The position numbers and the translations under genes were made by a program. DNA of 64,000 bases from Fictibacillus phosphorivorans (GTDB taxonomy: Bacteria; Bacillota; Bacilli; Bacillales; Fictibacillaceae). This document shows positions 1 to 8,892 of this stretch, in pieces; position 1 is the first letter of the stretch; each line of letters starts with the position of its first letter. The stretch covers positions 62,001 through 126,000 of the forward strand of contig NZ_LRFC01000001.1 in NCBI RefSeq assembly GCF_001619875.1, read 5' to 3'. The notes beneath the pieces are model-generated. The model saw nothing but the letters and a program-made list of their open reading frames with translations, searched no databases and had not been told where the DNA came from.

Positions 1-269
1 GATGGAAGAACCGTTATAAACTCAATCACCTGAATAACAAGTGTAGTTGTAAGCCAGTAGGAAAGGATCCCGAATCCTGCAAGATACAAAATAAATGTAA
101 CAGTGACGGCCAATAATCGTCTGCCTTTAAAAAGTCTAATAAACAATTTTACTACTGGTTCTAGCATTATAGCGGTAAGCAATGCGAGAAGGAGAGGTAT
201 ACTGTAAAAGACAAAGATGACGATTCCGGCAAGTAAAACGAGTAATAATATTAAGTTTTTTACAGTCAT
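1..269 (-). CDS. AI-2E family transporter-like membrane protein, N-terminal fragment (runs off the left edge)
   Basis: The reading frame starts with ATG at 269 and is open to the window edge, giving about 89 residues. It begins MTVKNLILLLVLLAG and has two or three strongly hydrophobic segments separated by a short basic loop (RLFKGRR). The segment LLLALLTAIMLEPVV, with its Glu-Pro in the first hairpin, is typical of the AI-2E/PerM exporter family, which includes the Bacillus sporulation protein YtvI. The rest of the gene lies outside the window, so the subfamily and substrate cannot be judged. A G-rich stretch just upstream of the ATG could serve as ribosome-binding site. Confidence 0.6.
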   Translation of the reverse strand, partial: MTVKNLILLLVLLAGIVIFVFYSIPLLLALLTAIMLEPVVKLFIRLFKGRRLLAVTVTFILYLAGFGILSYWLTTTLVIQVIEFITVLP

Positions 270-415
270 TTTCCAGCCCCAATCCCCGTGATTTTTATCC
301 AGTCAGTATTTTCATATTACTATCCATTATGACCGGAAAAAAAGATGATAATTCTTCGTATATACACAATGATGTTACGATAATGTGAAAAAGTCAATTG
401 AAGTGAGTGAAGTTT

Positions 416-1240
416 TCAAAAATCTTTTTTATTTTGCATCTGCCACCTTAAAGCGAGTATCGCATTCAACTGTCCGCCTGCAATTAAGATCATGGCAGAT
501 ATGTAGAACCACACCATCAATGTTAATAATGCGCCTAAATTTCCGTATATCTGTCCGTAATCAAAAATAAGTACATAAGAAGAAAAAAGATAGGAAAACA
601 AATGCCATCCAGCCGTTGAAAATATAGCTCCAGGCCAAACATTGCGAAAGGTGAGTTTTACATTTGGTGCAAATCGATACAATGCAGAAAAGATAGAGAG
701 CAAAACGGAAAAGCCGATCAGATACCGTGCCGTCTCCCAAATATGCCAAACGGGATGGGAAAACCCTGTTTGTTCAAATATGTATATCCCGATCTTTCTT
801 CCGAATACAGGCAGTAAAAGAGCTGTAATAACCGCAATGACAAGCCCGAACGTTAGAAACATGCCTAAGATGAGTTCTTTGAAGAAAGGGCGGCTTTCTT
901 CTACTTGATAGGCTTGGTTAAATACACGGATGATGGCATGAGTTCCAATTGTGGCAAGCCAGATCATAATGATTAATGATAGTGATAAGACATCCCCTCT
1001 ATGTTCATCCAAAACGGCAACTAGATTATACTCTAGTAAAGTATATGCTTCTTCAGGTGCAATAGACTGGAAAAGTGAAAGAACATAAGCAGACGAGATA
1101 GGCAAAAAGCTTAGAACGGTAAAGATAAGAAAGATAAAAGGAAACAAAGAAACTAGAAAATAGTAGGCAAGCTGTGCAGACAAATCAAATACTTTATCTT
1201 CAAAAAAACGATGAAACCACTGTTTCATAAACCAACGCAT
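416..1240 (-). CDS. YihY/BrkB family inner-membrane protein
   Basis: This 274-residue protein is built of about six membrane segments. It begins MRWFMKQWFHRFFEDKV followed by the LSAQLAYYFLVSLFPF signature of the YihY/virulence factor BrkB family (once misnamed ribonuclease BN). The family's biochemical role is unsettled; transport or envelope functions are suggested. A TTG at 1255 would add five residues, but the sequence TTGGAGG it sits in is the ribosome-binding site, 7 bases ahead of the ATG at 1240, so the ATG is preferred. The gene is transcribed alone, away from terC. An orphan hairpin lies upstream (1297-1332). Confidence 0.85.
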   Translation of the reverse strand: MRWFMKQWFHRFFEDKVFDLSAQLAYYFLVSLFPFIFLIFTVLSFLPISSAYVLSLFQSIAPEEAYTLLEYNLVAVLDEHRGDVLSLSLIIMIWLATIGTHAIIRVFNQAYQVEESRPFFKELILGMFLTFGLVIAVITALLLPVFGRKIGIYIFEQTGFSHPVWHIWETARYLIGFSVLLSIFSALYRFAPNVKLTFRNVWPGAIFSTAGWHLFSYLFSSYVLIFDYGQIYGNLGALLTLMVWFYISAMILIAGGQLNAILALRWQMQNKKDF

Positions 1241-1296
1241 GAGGGCAGCCTCCAAATTAGATCTTAAGGTCTCTATCTTGCATTATTCCCGTATAG

Positions 1297-1332
1297 AAAA
1301 AAAAGAACGCTTTTTCTGAAACAAAACGTTCC
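1297..1332 (-). terminator. Terminator-like hairpin upstream of the YihY gene
   Basis: On the minus strand GAACG and CGTTC pair around a TTTT/AAAA-extended stem and are followed by eight T. No minus-strand gene precedes it, so it would end or attenuate a transcript entering from the terC leader. It overlaps the possible sigma-W promoter of terC on the other strand. Confidence 0.4.
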
Positions 1333-1344
1333 TATAATCGTATC
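1317..1344 (+). promoter_or_regulatory. Possible sigma-W (ECF) promoter of the TerC gene
   Basis: TGAAAC at 1317-1322, a 16-bp spacer and CGTATC at 1339-1344 match the sigma-W consensus TGAAAC-N16-CGTA exactly. It would give a leader of about 220 nt before the TerC start. The rest of the 1241-1565 gap holds no gene that I can see, and the yybP-ykoY manganese riboswitch consensus was looked for and not found. Confidence 0.4.
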
Positions 1345-1565
1345 AATGATTTAATGAAATTGACATAAAGCTGTTGCAAGAATGATTTATCTGTGTTTCT
1401 GTGAACAACAATGGCAGCTGCAAAGAATAACTAAAGGAGAGGTTACTTGTGTAGGTTGAGGCTGAACTCATTTTTTATAGTTTGCACTCATGAAAAATTC
1501 TTTTCCTTTTTAAAAGGCATAGAGTTATACTATTATACAGATGTTTAACAGGGAGGCTTTTTTTA

Positions 1566-2273
1566 ATGGATTTTATGACACCAGATTTCTGGTCAGCCTT
1601 ATTGGCAATCGTTGTTATCGATTTAGTGTTGGCTGGTGACAACGCAATTGTAATCGGTTTGGCTGCTAGAAACTTACCGAAAGAAAATCAAAAGAAAGTT
1701 ATAATTTGGGGTACAGTAGGAGCAATCGTTATTCGTGCGGCTGCAACACTCGCAGTAGTATGGCTGCTTAAGATTCCAGGCTTGCTTCTTGCCGGTGGAC
1801 TGATTCTTTTATACATTGCTTACAAGTTGATGATAGAAGAGAAAGATCATGATATCGAAGCACAAAATAGCGTATGGGCTGCGATTAAAACGATTATTAT
1901 TGCGGATGCGGTAATGGGTCTTGATAACGTACTTGCAGTAGCAGGAGCAGCACATGGTGATTTCTTGCTTGTCGTGCTTGGCTTATTGATCTCAGTACCG
2001 ATTGTTGTTTGGGGAAGCACATTGTTCTTAAAATTAATTGATAAATATCCGTTCATCATCACAATTGGAGCTGGTGTACTTGCATGGACAGCTTCTAAAA
2101 TGATCGTTGGTGAAAAGTTTATGAAGCCTTATTTTGAGAACGGCTTTGTAAAGTATGGATTTGAGATTCTAGTTATTCTTCTTGTACTAGGAATCGCAAC
2201 TCTTAAGAAAAGAAAGATTGCTGAAGAAAGAGCATCTGCAGAGCAGAACTTATCAAAAAGTGAAGCACAGTAA
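1566..2273 (+). CDS. TerC family integral membrane protein (YjbE/YkoY type)
   Basis: A 235-residue membrane protein with about seven hydrophobic segments. The paired acidic motifs of the TerC family are present: DLVLAGDNAIVIGLA near residue 20 and DAVMGLDNVLAVAGA near residue 115, each an Asp-x-x-x-(Ala/Leu)-(Gly)-Asp-Asn core. Family members such as B. subtilis YjbE, YkoY and YceF are linked to Mn2+ export and metal loading of secreted proteins; other relatives are tellurite-resistance genes. The ATG follows a GGGAGG ribosome-binding site. The gene is monocistronic: a terminator follows the stop at once. Metal specificity is inferred from family knowledge only. Confidence 0.88.
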   Translation: MDFMTPDFWSALLAIVVIDLVLAGDNAIVIGLAARNLPKENQKKVIIWGTVGAIVIRAAATLAVVWLLKIPGLLLAGGLILLYIAYKLMIEEKDHDIEAQNSVWAAIKTIIIADAVMGLDNVLAVAGAAHGDFLLVVLGLLISVPIVVWGSTLFLKLIDKYPFIITIGAGVLAWTASKMIVGEKFMKPYFENGFVKYGFEILVILLVLGIATLKKRKIAEERASAEQNLSKSEAQ

Positions 2274-2297
2274 AAACCGCCTAGTGCGGTTTTTTAT
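2274..2297 (+). terminator. Terminator of the TerC gene
   Basis: AAAACCGC, loop CTAGT, GCGGTTTT, then further T; it begins directly after the stop codon. Confidence 0.85.
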
Positions 2298-2313
2298 TTT
2301 GCAGAAAAGTGAA

Positions 2314-2406
2314 TTCCGTGATGTGAAGGTTTTTTTCCGTGATAAGTAATCTTTTTTCCGTGATCAAAAGCCATTTTTCCGTGATAAGCAGTGTTTTTTC
2401 CTTGAT
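2314..2406 (+). repeat. Intergenic 21-bp periodic array 1 (core TTCCGTGAT)
   Basis: Copies start at 2314, 2335, 2356, 2377 and 2398, exactly 21 bp apart. The last reads TTCCTTGAT. The core is preceded by a T run; the other ~10 bp of each unit vary. It lies after the TerC terminator and before the sigma-D-like promoter of the chemoreceptor, so it is probably outside both transcripts. It is not a CRISPR: cores are 9 bp and spacers about 12 bp. Confidence 0.85.
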
Positions 2407-2513
2407 TAGGTAATTTCTTACTCAAAACAACAAACCAAGATAGGTGAAAAGTACCAAATTTAAACACTTTTAAATAAAAAGTAATTCTTTTGTACCTGTT
2501 TAGACCTATTTAA

Positions 2514-2541
2514 TAAACCATTTACGATCCATTGTCGATAT
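2514..2541 (+). promoter_or_regulatory. Sigma-D-like (motility) promoter of the chemoreceptor gene
   Basis: TAAA at 2514-2517, 16 bp, GTCGATAT at 2534-2541; the B. subtilis sigma-D consensus is TAAA-N14-16-GCCGATAA. It sits 43 bp ahead of a chemoreceptor gene, as expected for this regulon. Confidence 0.65.
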
Positions 2542-2583
2542 TTTAGCTAAGGGGTTACAGAATGAATGGTGGGGGTTAAACAG

Positions 2584-4590
2584 ATGTTTAAAAGAATTCA
2601 GACGAAGATTATGCTTTCAGTAAGTATTTTGGTTGCAGTTGCACTTTTATCTGCATCTCTATTTTCATATTTACAAACAAAGCAACAATTAGAAATTAAA
2701 AGCAGTGAGCAAGCTACAGGGCTTGCTGATGAAGTAAAAGCTTCAACAGAAATCTATTTAAATTCATATGGCAATACGATCGATCGTTATAGTCGAGACA
2801 GCAGGTTGATTACCTATTTGAAAACAGTAAAGACAAACGAAGCAAAAGGATTAAACGAGGCATGGCCGATCGTTGACGAAGATTTTAATCATTTTTTAAA
2901 ACTGAATGAAAACGCTGCTGTTTTGTATGTTGGGGCTGAAACGAAACAGTTCAAAACAACACCTGTGCTTGAGCTGCCAGATGGATTTGATCCCACTGGG
3001 CGTCCGTGGTATCAAACAGCAAAACAGTCTCCTGACCAGGTCATGTGGACAGAACCTTATGAAGATGCAAGCTCTGGTGAGTACGTTGTAACCGTTGCGA
3101 AACCCGTGTTAGACCCGGAAACAGATGAGGTCTTAGGTGTGGTCGGTCTCGACTTAAGCCTTGCTGGGTTATCAAGCATGATCAACAAAACGAAGGTCAG
3201 CTATGGCGGCTACCCTGTGCTCTTAGATCCAAAGGGAATGGCACTTGTTCATCCGACACAACAAGGTAAAGACTTAAGCAAAGAAGTTTTTGTAAAAGAG
3301 ATGAACAAACGTGAAAAAGGCAGCGTATCTTATACCTATCAAAAATCGGATCGTGAAGTCTATTACACAACGATTGCAGACACGAAATGGAAACTAGGAT
3401 TTGTTTATGAAAAGAAAAAGTTATTAAAAGATGCTCAAGAACTATTCAATATGATTCTAATATTCACTTCAATTGCTGTAATTGTCGCGCTAGCTGTCAC
3501 ATATTTCATGGCAAAAAGTATATCTAATCCCATTCGAAAGCTGCAAGAGCAGGTTCAGCTTGTTGCAGAAGGAGACCTTACTGTATCCGTAGAAGCTAAA
3601 TCTAAAGATGAAGTAGGGACCCTTACACATCATTTTAATGCGATGGTAGAAAACATGAGAGGTTTAATCACTTCGGTCAGCCAGTCTGTTGTGACCGTAA
3701 ATGAATCTACTTCTAACTTGAGTGCTGTTTCAGAAGAGACGATTGCAGCGAGTGAAGAGGTATCAAGAGCTGTTAGCGAGATTGCATCGGGTGCAACCAC
3801 TCAAGCAGAAGATGCAGATGAAACGAACCGAAGAACAATGGATCTGTCGTCACAAATTGAAAAGGTAAATGAACAAGCAGAAGAGATGACGCGTCTATCG
3901 GCACTTGCTGAAGCGGCTAACCAAAAAGGAATCTCACAAATGGACGTTCTTCGTGAAAAAACAAGTGAGAGCAATGAAGTCCTGCAAAACATAGAGTCAG
4001 TGATTTCAGGTTTAGCTAGTAAAGTAGAAGAAATTGAGCAAGTGATTCAATCGATTACTGAGATTTCAGAGCAGACCAACTTGCTTGCATTAAATGCTAG
4101 TATTGAAGCAGCTAGAGCAGGAGAGAGCGGACGTGGTTTTGCAGTTGTAGCAGATGAAGTACGTAAACTTGCAGAACAATCAGCAGTAGCTGCGGATAAA
4201 GTGCGAAAAACGATATCGGGTATTGGAGCTGAATCGGTTCGTGCAGTAAAAGAAATGGAACAGACAAAACAAATTTCGCGAGATCAAAGCCTGACTGTAA
4301 CGGATACGGAGTTTGCATTTAAGGAAATCGCTGATACGATGAATGAAATGGTAAGATCCATTCAGCAGATTACGAGTGAAGTAGAGATCATCAACAACTA
4401 TAAAGAAGAAGTGGTTGCTTCCATTCAAAGCATTGCTGCTGTAGCGGAACAATCTGCAGCAGCAAGTGAAGAGGTAAGCGCATCAACAGAAGAGCAAGTC
4501 AGAGCACTTGCAACTGTTTCCCAATCAGCTGAGGAATTGAACGATGCATCCCAAGCACTGACAGATATGATCAAGTACTTTAAGATCTAA
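2584..4590 (+). CDS. Methyl-accepting chemotaxis protein with dCache sensor domain
   Basis: A 668-residue chemoreceptor. After a short basic N-terminus there is one membrane helix (about residues 8-30), then a periplasm-facing double Cache domain (about 35-275) with the typical stretch [12 protein letters not shown] and [21 protein letters not shown], a second membrane helix (about 285-308), a HAMP domain and a long helical signalling domain. The hairpin tip reads [21 protein letters not shown], the CheA/CheW contact. Family members bind amino acids or other small ligands; the ligand here is unknown. The ATG at 2584 has GGTGGGGG eight bases upstream and is preferred to an ATG at 2566. A sigma-D-like promoter precedes it and a 21-bp array follows. 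Confidence 0.9.
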   Translation: MFKRIQTKIMLSVSILVAVALLSASLFSYLQTKQQLEIKSSEQATGLADEVKASTEIYLNSYGNTIDRYSRDSRLITYLKTVKTNEAKGLNEAWPIVDEDFNHFLKLNENAAVLYVGAETKQFKTTPVLELPDGFDPTGRPWYQTAKQSPDQVMWTEPYEDASSGEYVVTVAKPVLDPETDEVLGVVGLDLSLAGLSSMINKTKVSYGGYPVLLDPKGMALVHPTQQGKDLSKEVFVKEMNKREKGSVSYTYQKSDREVYYTTIADTKWKLGFVYEKKKLLKDAQELFNMILIFTSIAVIVALAVTYFMAKSISNPIRKLQEQVQLVAEGDLTVSVEAKSKDEVGTLTHHFNAMVENMRGLITSVSQSVVTVNESTSNLSAVSEETIAASEEVSRAVSEIASGATTQAEDADETNRRTMDLSSQIEKVNEQAEEMTRLSALAEAANQKGISQMDVLREKTSESNEVLQNIESVISGLASKVEEIEQVIQSITEISEQTNLLALNASIEAARAGESGRGFAVVADEVRKLAEQSAVAADKVRKTISGIGAESVRAVKEMEQTKQISRDQSLTVTDTEFAFKEIADTMNEMVRSIQQITSEVEIINNYKEEVVASIQSIAAVAEQSAAASEEVSASTEEQVRALATVSQSAEELNDASQALTDMIKYFKI

Positions 4591-4603
4591 TAATGCTAGA
4601 TTG

Positions 4604-4717
4604 GACAGATTAAGTTGTAGAACGGCTAAATAATCGTCCAGATCAGACAGATTATAGATTGAATTGGACAGATTATCGTTTGAATCAGACAGTTAAGCTG
4701 CCTAAACGGACAGATTA
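4604..4717 (+). repeat. Intergenic 21-bp periodic array 2 (core GACAGATTA)
   Basis: GACAG cores start at 4604, 4646, 4667, 4688 and 4709, with a degenerate copy at the 4625 position, so every step is a multiple of 21 bp. The array starts 13 bp after the chemoreceptor stop and ends ahead of the shared terminator, so this one may be in the 3' untranslated region. Confidence 0.85.
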
Positions 4718-4746
4718 CGCACTAAACTTCATACACCGAGTCACAT

Positions 4747-4778
4747 AAAAAAAGGAAACCGACGTTGGTTTCCTTTTT
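4747..4778. terminator. Bidirectional terminator between the chemoreceptor and ABC operon
   Basis: AAAAAGGAAACC, loop GACGT, TGGTTTCCTTTTT: symmetrical with A and T runs on both sides, suited to ending both convergent transcripts. Confidence 0.85.
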
Positions 4779-4790
4779 ACTTTTCTTTTA

Positions 4791-5771
4791 TTAATAGATA
4801 TCTCTTTTAGAAAACGTAACAAACGCAATAATGAAGCCAGCGATGCCCCAGACTGCGAGAACGCTCATCGAAAAGCCTAAGGACATGCCTTCGATCGGAG
4901 TTGCCATACCGCTTACATAGTTTGTAAGGTTCAAGTTCACCATAAAGAAGTATTTCGCGCTTTCCCAAGAAGCTACCATGTTCGCTAGAATGGCACCTGC
5001 AATAAGAGACGCGAGCATGATTCCCATAACAGCTGCTGTGCTGCGTAACAAGACGGATAGCATGAAAGTAAGTGTACCTACGATCATACAGACATACCAT
5101 ACAAGCCCAAACTCCATCAAAATATATTGCCACTGAGGTACAATGTGTACATGATCTGTTAAAAGTTCATCACCAGAGACCGTGAATCCTGTCAGTAAAG
5201 GCATGTTCCAGCCGCCATAGCCAAACACCACGCCAGAAATCCCGTATGATAGAACAGCTACGGATAAGACGATAAACGAAACCGAGAGCAGCATCGCTAA
5301 ATACTTGCTTAGAAGGATACGCCATCGTTTGACAGGCCGCGTAAGCAGCAGCTTGATCGTACCGCCGCTCGCTTCAGATGATACAAGATCTGCTACGATC
5401 ACCATAACGAGGAGCGGCAGAAGGAGGTCAATTGAATTTTCAACGAATATACGCATGAACGTTGGTGCCCCAGGTGCACGGGGATCAATGTCGTTCTCTA
5501 AATAATATTGCTGCTGAGAGAGTCTAATCTTCAAATACTTTCGCCATTCATCTTGAATACGGCTCGAGCTCAATCGGTTCTGTGTGTCTGTAATCTCTTG
5601 CTGTAGAACGGTTCGCCAATCTTGATTTCCTAATTTTTCACGCTGCTCTTGTATTTCTTTAAACTGCGCGTAAGTAAAAAGAGGGACAAGGAAAGCGATG
5701 ATCAGAATAATGACGTATAGCCTTTTTTTCCTAAGAAGCTTTAACATTTCATTCCGCACAAGATTAATCAA
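4791..5771 (-). CDS. ABC-2 type transporter permease
   Basis: A 326-residue permease: one membrane helix at residues 17-36, an extracytoplasmic loop of about 75 residues rich in Gln and charged residues, then five hydrophobic segments between about 110 and 320. The stretch VSSEASGGTIKLLLTRPVKRWRILLSKYL is the conserved ABC-2 permease coupling region (EhGT-like). It overlaps the ATPase gene by 8 bases and is last in the three-gene operon SGNH hydrolase-ATPase-permease. The cargo cannot be inferred from sequence; comparable Bacillus systems are put forward as drug or peptide exporters. Confidence 0.85.
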   Translation of the reverse strand: MINLVRNEMLKLLRKKRLYVIILIIAFLVPLFTYAQFKEIQEQREKLGNQDWRTVLQQEITDTQNRLSSSRIQDEWRKYLKIRLSQQQYYLENDIDPRAPGAPTFMRIFVENSIDLLLPLLVMVIVADLVSSEASGGTIKLLLTRPVKRWRILLSKYLAMLLSVSFIVLSVAVLSYGISGVVFGYGGWNMPLLTGFTVSGDELLTDHVHIVPQWQYILMEFGLVWYVCMIVGTLTFMLSVLLRSTAAVMGIMLASLIAGAILANMVASWESAKYFFMVNLNLTNYVSGMATPIEGMSLGFSMSVLAVWGIAGFIIAFVTFSKRDIY

Positions 5772-6678
5772 TACTTTCGCCTCCTGTTACTTCTAAGAAC
5801 AGATCTTCTAACGAAGGAAGCTGCGTTCTCATTTCTTTCACTCTTACCCCTCTCTTTACGAGCTTAGCATTCCAATCTGGCAAAAGTGGTTCATTGTATA
5901 AAGTGATCAACGTACCATCGGCGCCTTCTGTAACATCGGTTTCCTCAGACAGAAGCTGCTTGGCAAGTGGTAGAGGTTCCGCTTTCCAGATCACTCTTTC
6001 TTGTTCCGCTAACAGATTTTGAACAGAATCTGTACGCAGGACAGCGCCTTTCGAGATAATTGCCACTCTGTCACACATGAGTTGAATTTCACTCAATAAG
6101 TGGGAAGATACGAGAACACTTAAGTTTTCTTCGCGTGCCAGCTGGCGGATGAACTCACGCATCTCACGAATTCCAGCAGGATCCAGTCCGTTTGTAGGCT
6201 CGTCCAAAATAAGAACTTTTGGTTTTCCTAAAAGAGCTTGAGCAATACCGAGGCGCTGTCTCATACCGAGTGAGTAGGTGCTCACTCTGTCGTGGATTCG
6301 ATTCGTTAAACCAACAAGTGTAACGACTTCATCTAATCTTGATCTTGGAATAGAGCGATCCATTTTTGCGAAGTGTTCAAGGTTTTCCCAACCCGTAAGA
6401 TAGGGGTAAAGTTCAGGATTTTCAACGATACATCCTAAATGTCTCATCGCTTCAGTAAACTCTGTACGCACATTTTTACCGCCGATTTTTATCGTTCCTG
6501 ATGTGGGGGAGATCAACCCGACAATCATTCGGATTGTAGTCGTTTTACCCGCTCCGTTCGGCCCGAGAAAACCAAATACCTCTCCAGGTACAAGGGTAAA
6601 AGAAACACCCTTAATGATCTGCTTTCCTTTTATTTTTTTTGTAAGGTTGTCAACTTCCAGTGCTGGAACTTGGCTCAT
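5764..6678 (-). CDS. ABC transporter ATP-binding protein
   Basis: A 304-residue ATPase with Walker A GPNGAGKTT near residue 40, the Q-loop, signature YSLGMRQRLGIAQ, Walker B VLILDEPTNGLDP and the switch His (SSHLLSEIQ). The C-terminal 90 residues follow the fold of DUF4162-type exporter ATPases and end LEDLFLEVTGG, as in many bacitracin/lantibiotic-type ABC-2 exporters. It begins with ATGA overlap on the SGNH gene and runs 8 bases into the permease gene, indicating translational coupling. It energises the adjacent permease. Confidence 0.9.
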   Translation of the reverse strand: MSQVPALEVDNLTKKIKGKQIIKGVSFTLVPGEVFGFLGPNGAGKTTTIRMIVGLISPTSGTIKIGGKNVRTEFTEAMRHLGCIVENPELYPYLTGWENLEHFAKMDRSIPRSRLDEVVTLVGLTNRIHDRVSTYSLGMRQRLGIAQALLGKPKVLILDEPTNGLDPAGIREMREFIRQLAREENLSVLVSSHLLSEIQLMCDRVAIISKGAVLRTDSVQNLLAEQERVIWKAEPLPLAKQLLSEETDVTEGADGTLITLYNEPLLPDWNAKLVKRGVRVKEMRTQLPSLEDLFLEVTGGESID

Positions 6679-7490
6679 GATTTCTTCTCCTCCTGTTCAA
6701 AGTTGATCAGTGAGGCTACTCGTTCTGCGATCAGCTTGTAACCTTCTGTGTTAGGGTGGAATTGATCGGTATATAAATAGTTTTCAACTTGAAGCTGGAA
6801 AAGATCAAAAGTAGGGACGTATACAATGTTTTCGTAGCCAGCTGCCGTTTCTGCAGACTGAAAGTTCCAATCTCTAACAATAGAAGAAGTGGTACTCGCA
6901 TCAGGCATATTGCTGAAGGGGTTGTATAAACCTACATGATAGATAACCGCATCTTTATTAAGCTCTCTTAACTGCGAGTATATCTTTTTAACGTTGTTTA
7001 AATAGATCTGCTTTTTGCCATTGATTGCGTTCATGTCTAGCGACTCTAATGCAGCACCTTGCTGAAATAAGTCATTTCCGCCAATCGTCATAACAATCAC
7101 ATCAGCTTGTTTGGTCTGACGCTGTATCTCACTTTGCTGAAGCTGCTTTAACAAACCTCGGGAAGTTTCTCCTTTAATTGCGGTATTGAGAAGATTGATG
7201 TCCTGATTCGTCTTATCTTTTAATCGATCTGTTAAGTAACCGGTATAACCCTTGCCATCCGCATCACCCGTTCCGCGGGTTAAAGAATCTCCCAAAGCAA
7301 AAATGGTGAGTGTGCCTTCTTGCTTTTTAGCTGTTGATGATTCTGTTTTTACTTTTGGCTGTTCCATTTTTTTAGTGGCAGAGAACTGATCTTGCAGTGT
7401 CCAGCCGAGACCAAAAAGCCATAATAAAGTAGCTGCAATCGAGACAATTGATACAATCGTGAGCGTATATTTTTTCAAAACCGCTTTCAT
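6675..7490 (-). CDS. Membrane-anchored SGNH/GDSL-type hydrolase
   Basis: About 271 residues. One N-terminal membrane helix (LTIVSIVSIAATLLWLFGLG) anchors an extracytoplasmic hydrolase. The SGNH blocks are visible: block I ALGDSLTRGTGD (nucleophile Ser), block III TIGGNDLF (Gly and Asn of the oxyanion hole) and block V DQFHPNTEGY (Asp and His). It opens the operon with the ABC transporter. The start is uncertain: the ATG at 7490 has GGGAAGG directly against it, and a TTG at 7499 is possible. Esterase or lipase activity on an unknown acyl ester is inferred from the family. Confidence 0.85.
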   Translation of the reverse strand: MKAVLKKYTLTIVSIVSIAATLLWLFGLGWTLQDQFSATKKMEQPKVKTESSTAKKQEGTLTIFALGDSLTRGTGDADGKGYTGYLTDRLKDKTNQDINLLNTAIKGETSRGLLKQLQQSEIQRQTKQADVIVMTIGGNDLFQQGAALESLDMNAINGKKQIYLNNVKKIYSQLRELNKDAVIYHVGLYNPFSNMPDASTTSSIVRDWNFQSAETAAGYENIVYVPTFDLFQLQVENYLYTDQFHPNTEGYKLIAERVASLINFEQEEKKS

Positions 7491-7594
7491 CCTTCCCAAA
7501 ATGCATGATCTGTTCTTTTTAGGATAGCAAAAATCGAATCGTATTCTAACTTTTTTGCCTATTTACGGTAAAATAAACCAAAGGGAGTGGAATC

Positions 7595-7627
7595 ATGCGA
7601 AAAAAAACGAAGTGGGGCCGATTATGA
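7595..7627 (+). CDS. Ten-codon leader peptide coupled to the DUF418 gene
   Basis: ATG at 7595 follows a clear AGGGAG site by six bases and encodes MRKKTKWGRL. Its TGA stop overlaps the ATG of the next gene (TTATGA). The downstream ATG has only GGGG in front of it, so ribosomes ending the leader would be well placed to start the DUF418 gene. Whether it regulates is unknown; conservation in relatives would decide. Confidence 0.5.
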   Translation: MRKKTKWGRL

Positions 7628-8835
7628 ATCTAACACCAGTAAGAGATAATGAACGGATACAATCGTTAGATATTATGCGTGGCATAGCCATTTTTGGCAT
7701 ATTGCTCGTAAACATGAAATCTTTTTCCGGACCTGATACACCAATCCGTGCTTTAAGCTATGAGTATTTCAAAGAGCCTTATCATGTTTGGACAAATGTG
7801 CTGTTAGAGTTTTTCGTTCAAGGAAACTTTATTACAATGTTTTCATTTTTATTTGGGTTTGGCATTATTTTAATGGCAGAGAGGGCTGCAGAGAAAGGCC
7901 GCAATTTTGCCCCTGTCTTTTTAAGAAGGCAGTTCGTTCTCTTGATTTTTGGTATCCTGCATGTGCTTCTTTTTTGGTACGGAGACATTTTAATCATGTA
8001 TGCTGCAGTTGGTTTACTCATGCTTGTGTTCTATCGATTGCCTAGAAATGTGCTTCTTATCACAGGGATGGTTTTGATTACAGCTTACAGCTTATTTATG
8101 TCCGCTTTAACGTATAGTTATTGGACAAGTGGAACAGCACTTGCGTATAAAAGTGCTCAAAATGGACTTCACCTACAAGAGATACAACAGTCGATTGAAA
8201 TTTATAGTGAAGGTAGCTTCGTTGAGATCATGCAGGAAAGAATGAGAGAATGGACAGATTTAAACCGTTATTTTCTATTCTTTATAGCAGGTCTTTTACC
8301 GATGTTTCTGTTCGGTGCATATGCCGCTAAGAAAAGAACGTTCACAAACAAAGGATTATGGAGACTTTGGCTGCTGACACTCATTCTTGGACCAGGAAGT
8401 AAGATCCTTCCTGTTATCTTCTTTCCTTATAAAGGAGAAGATTGGCGCTATGATACCGCAATGTCATGGGGATATGAGTTCGGCGGGGCGATGATGAGTA
8501 TCTTTTATATATGCAGCATTGTTCTTCTGTACCGGGGCGGCAAGTTTAAACGTTTGTTTAACTCTTTTCAGTATACGGGCCGGATGGCTTTTACCAATTA
8601 CTTGACACAATCCATTATTGCGACAACGATCTTTTACAGTTATGGCTTTGGGTTGTATGGGGAATACGGACCGCTTACAGGCGTTGTTATCGCAGCAGCC
8701 ATATTCACCCTTCAAGTACTGTTTTCAAAGTGGTGGCTTGAACGGTTCTACATGGGACCGCTTGAATGGATATGGAGAACATTGACGTATGGGAAAAAAC
8801 AAAGATTAAAAAGAGAAGAAGCAAGCAATGGTTAA
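7624..8835 (+). CDS. DUF418 domain membrane protein (YeiB/YxaH type)
   Basis: A 403-residue protein with about ten membrane segments. The N-terminus RIQSLDIMRGIAIFGILLVNM is the conserved opening of the DUF418/YeiB family, and the C-terminal third holds the DUF418 signature with RMAFTNYLTQSIIATTIFYSYGFGLYG. The family is related to acyltransferase-3-like membrane proteins and its function is not established. Longer starts (7555) are unlikely because the family's proteins begin near this Met. It is coupled to a leader peptide and ends at a terminator. Confidence 0.88.
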   Translation: MNLTPVRDNERIQSLDIMRGIAIFGILLVNMKSFSGPDTPIRALSYEYFKEPYHVWTNVLLEFFVQGNFITMFSFLFGFGIILMAERAAEKGRNFAPVFLRRQFVLLIFGILHVLLFWYGDILIMYAAVGLLMLVFYRLPRNVLLITGMVLITAYSLFMSALTYSYWTSGTALAYKSAQNGLHLQEIQQSIEIYSEGSFVEIMQERMREWTDLNRYFLFFIAGLLPMFLFGAYAAKKRTFTNKGLWRLWLLTLILGPGSKILPVIFFPYKGEDWRYDTAMSWGYEFGGAMMSIFYICSIVLLYRGGKFKRLFNSFQYTGRMAFTNYLTQSIIATTIFYSYGFGLYGEYGPLTGVVIAAAIFTLQVLFSKWWLERFYMGPLEWIWRTLTYGKKQRLKREEASNG

Positions 8836-8836
8836 A

Positions 8837-8860
8837 GAAGCTGTGAACGCAGCTTTTTTT
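8837..8860 (+). terminator. Terminator of the DUF418 gene
   Basis: AAGCTG, loop TGAACG, CAGCTT and a T run, two bases after the stop codon. Confidence 0.85.
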
Positions 8861-8892
8861 GTTTGTTTTAGTAAAACAATATTGCTTATGTA

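Noticed and set aside
1345-1565. Considered as a yybP-ykoY manganese riboswitch in the TerC leader.
   Set aside because: The conserved GGGGAGUAG and GAUGGCAGUGA-type blocks were not found.
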